From Pontibacter harenae (lineage in GTDB: Bacteria; Bacteroidota; Bacteroidia; Cytophagales; Hymenobacteraceae), in assembly GCF_020907245.1 (NCBI RefSeq), contig NZ_JAJJWH010000001.1, positions 124,001 through 188,000 of the forward strand: a stretch of DNA of 64,000 nt, given 5' to 3'. Of this stretch, positions 62,435 to 64,000 are shown one piece after another (within the stretch, counting starts at the first letter, position 1; each line of letters opens with the position of its first letter). Made by a program: the position numbers and the translations under genes. Below the pieces are notes generated by a model. The model ran no database searches. It saw nothing but the letters and a program-made list of their open reading frames with translations, and was not told the origin of the DNA.

Positions 62435-64000
62435 TTAGAACTCATTCTGATCGCCTCTGGTTTTCTCATGCAGTCTTGCCATAGGCTTTATCGGCACACT
62501 TTGGTACTGCGGATACTGTTCTGGGTATACAATGATAAAACTGTTGTCTTTGTAGTTTCTTGAAAGTACCCGTGGCACATTATCCAGGTTGCTATCATAC
62601 GAAACAGTGTGCTTTCGGGCTGAGATAACAATTACCATGTCATCCTTTTTCAGCTCCGACTTTATGTTGCCAAACTCCTCCAGCTTCATAAACGGAATGT
62701 ATTCGGCTTCTACTTCTGGTTTCGTTCCTTGTACTGCTGCTTTAAGCTTGTTCAGAGTCCTTCTACGGCCTCTGAATATTATTTTAGACCCTAACTGCTG
62801 CGAAAGCAGTTTAACTGCTTTAATCCATCTTATATAGCCTCTTTCCGATTCAGCGTTCAAAGGTACTACTACTACCAATCGGTTTGTGGTATTTAGTGGT
62901 TGAATGATTTTACAAACTAGTATCATCTGCTCCGTGTTTTCGAGCAAGCTGTCCAGTATTGTTCCAAAGATGCGATCTCTGGTCGTAATTTTTGCATTCC
63001 ATCCCAAAACCACTTCCGTAATCATTAGTTCTTTTATAGCCCTCAGCATGCCACTGGCTATGTTCACATCTATTTTAGACACCAATTGTACATCTGTTTC
63101 TGTTGCTGAGGCATGTACAATAGCTTCCTGTAGCATAATATTTTTTTTGTATATTTCCTCCTCCGCATGTTCATTATCTATCACCACAGCCAATGGGTAT
63201 ATCGGCTCGTGGTAAGATGGATTCTTCAACATCACAGCCAAGTCGATTAAGCTCTCTATAGTTTTCGGATTTCCTATAGGCACCATAATTCTATCCGGCT
63301 TCTCACTTATGTCAGGCTTTCTTCTGCTTTCTATGATTGCCAGTTTTCTTGCCACCTTTTCTGTAGAGAAAGAACTGATCATGCTTGATATTAGGATCAG
63401 TACAACTGCTCCGTTCAAGGCACTCTCTCCTATTAGGCCTATTTCATATCCTGCTAACACTACCGCAAGTGTTGCAGCAGCATGTGCGCTGCTCAATCCA
63501 AATATCAGGTTTCGTTGTAGTACGCTAAACTTAAAAAGCTTCTGAGTTACAAATGCTGCTGCATATTTCGTGATGGGCGCTAATACCACTATGGTTCCAG
63601 CTATCAGCATTGCATTAGTATCTGTAAATAACACTGTCAGATCGACAAGCATACCTGTACTTATCAAGAAGAAGGGAATAAAGATGTTATTACCCACAAA
63701 TTCTATCCGGTTCATCAATGCCGATGTATGCGGTATCAGAGGGTTTAGTGCTAAACCTGCTAAAAAGGCTCCGATGATTGCCTCCATACCTGCCACTTCT
63801 GATAAGAACGCAGCAGCAAACACTACTGTCAATACAAATATGTATTGTGCCCCTTTTTCGCTTTCTAACTGCTTAAACATCCATTTTGCAATCTTCGGGA
63901 AGATCCATAGTACAACGGCTACAAATATGGCCATCTCGACTATCATAAATATCCAGAACCAAACGTCTGTATTTCCTTGTGTAGAATTTATGATGACCGC
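62435..64000 (-). CDS. CPA2-family cation:proton antiporter, N-terminal part beyond window edge
   Basis: The reverse strand is open from 64000 to 62435 (about 521 residues seen). The visible part starts within the membrane domain (VIINSTQGN...) and includes GAFLAGLALNPLIPHTSALMNRIEFVG, FFLISTGMLVDLTVLF and a C-terminal universal-stress-like domain. The methionine at 63946 is internal and not the true start; about 165 residues are missing by comparison with the paralogue at 56239-58305, with which it shares long near-identical segments. Substrate unknown. The final residues (RGDQNEF) differ from the paralogue. Confidence 0.9.
   Translation of the reverse strand, partial: AVIINSTQGNTDVWFWIFMIVEMAIFVAVVLWIFPKIAKWMFKQLESEKGAQYIFVLTVVFAAAFLSEVAGMEAIIGAFLAGLALNPLIPHTSALMNRIEFVGNNIFIPFFLISTGMLVDLTVLFTDTNAMLIAGTIVVLAPITKYAAAFVTQKLFKFSVLQRNLIFGLSSAHAAATLAVVLAGYEIGLIGESALNGAVVLILISSMISSFSTEKVARKLAIIESRRKPDISEKPDRIMVPIGNPKTIESLIDLAVMLKNPSYHEPIYPLAVVIDNEHAEEEIYKKNIMLQEAIVHASATETDVQLVSKIDVNIASGMLRAIKELMITEVVLGWNAKITTRDRIFGTILDSLLENTEQMILVCKIIQPLNTTNRLVVVVPLNAESERGYIRWIKAVKLLSQQLGSKIIFRGRRRTLNKLKAAVQGTKPEVEAEYIPFMKLEEFGNIKSELKKDDMVIVISARKHTVSYDSNLDNVPRVLSRNYKDNSFIIVYPEQYPQYQSVPIKPMARLHEKTRGDQNEF

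Noticed and set aside
1-64000. tRNA or rRNA genes
   Set aside because: No cloverleaf, CCA-end or rRNA-like segments were recognised by eye; a covariance-model search would be decisive.

Overview
The window is about 64 kb of chromosome from a Bacteroidota bacterium, most likely order Cytophagales, family Hymenobacteraceae (Pontibacter-like). This is inferred from gene content: a bacterial GH3-family protein beside lptB, the coaX / outer-membrane protein / lptC / CNNM-CorC / SurA-PpiD-like cluster, YwqK(MORN)-TonB fusions, DUF3857-transglutaminase and head-GIN (DUF2807) proteins. Recognisable promoters follow the Bacteroidota pattern TTTG-N19..21-TAnnTTTG rather than the E. coli pattern. No rRNA, tRNA, CRISPR array, prophage or insertion sequence was seen. 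Most of the window is housekeeping chromosome.

Layout. 1-7 kb: GH3 protein (cut by the window edge), lptB, a secreted GH25 muramidase, recJ, a 35-residue membrane peptide divergent from recJ, and a periplasmic TPR protein. 7-16.5 kb: a long minus-strand envelope and RNA-modification cluster (SurA/PpiD-like isomerase, CNNM/CorC protein, a 57-residue membrane protein translationally coupled to lptC, lptC, an outer-membrane protein, coaX, a pseudouridine synthase with a very long Arg/Gly-rich repeat tail, scpB, a DksA/TraR-like regulator). 16.8-25 kb: a beta-barrel protein, ribH, a TPR membrane protein and pdhA, then plus-strand recF, an MntA/HepT toxin-antitoxin cassette whose hepT carries two compensating frameshifts, a DciA-like DUF721 gene, a thioesterase and an M28 peptidase. 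25-35 kb: small or lineage-specific proteins, a gene-poor stretch with a candidate structured non-coding RNA (about 27.83-28.06 kb), TonB/MORN and DUF3857-transglutaminase proteins, and an ABC exporter. 35-46 kb: SLC13 permease, rhomboid protease, polyprenyl synthetase, RNase R, a double-ATPase peptide ABC protein and a HAD hydrolase. 46-64 kb: lspA, ileS, an RND exporter overlapping ileS, a 48-residue acidic protein, a PEGA-like protein with MscS, glyS between two paralogous CPA2-type antiporters, a PiT-like transporter and an acidic orphan.

Shared themes. Several genes serve the outer envelope: lptB and lptC for LPS transport, the SurA/PpiD-like isomerase for periplasmic folding, lspA for lipoprotein maturation, and several exported or barrel proteins. 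Others serve replication and repair (recJ, recF, dciA-like, scpB) and RNA turnover or modification (rnr, the RsuA/RluB-family synthase). Four convergent gene pairs are separated by long perfect palindromes that look like bidirectional terminators. The most unusual items are the double-frameshifted hepT, the candidate ncRNA with two mutually exclusive folds, and several genes of 35-58 codons that routine gene calling could easily miss.
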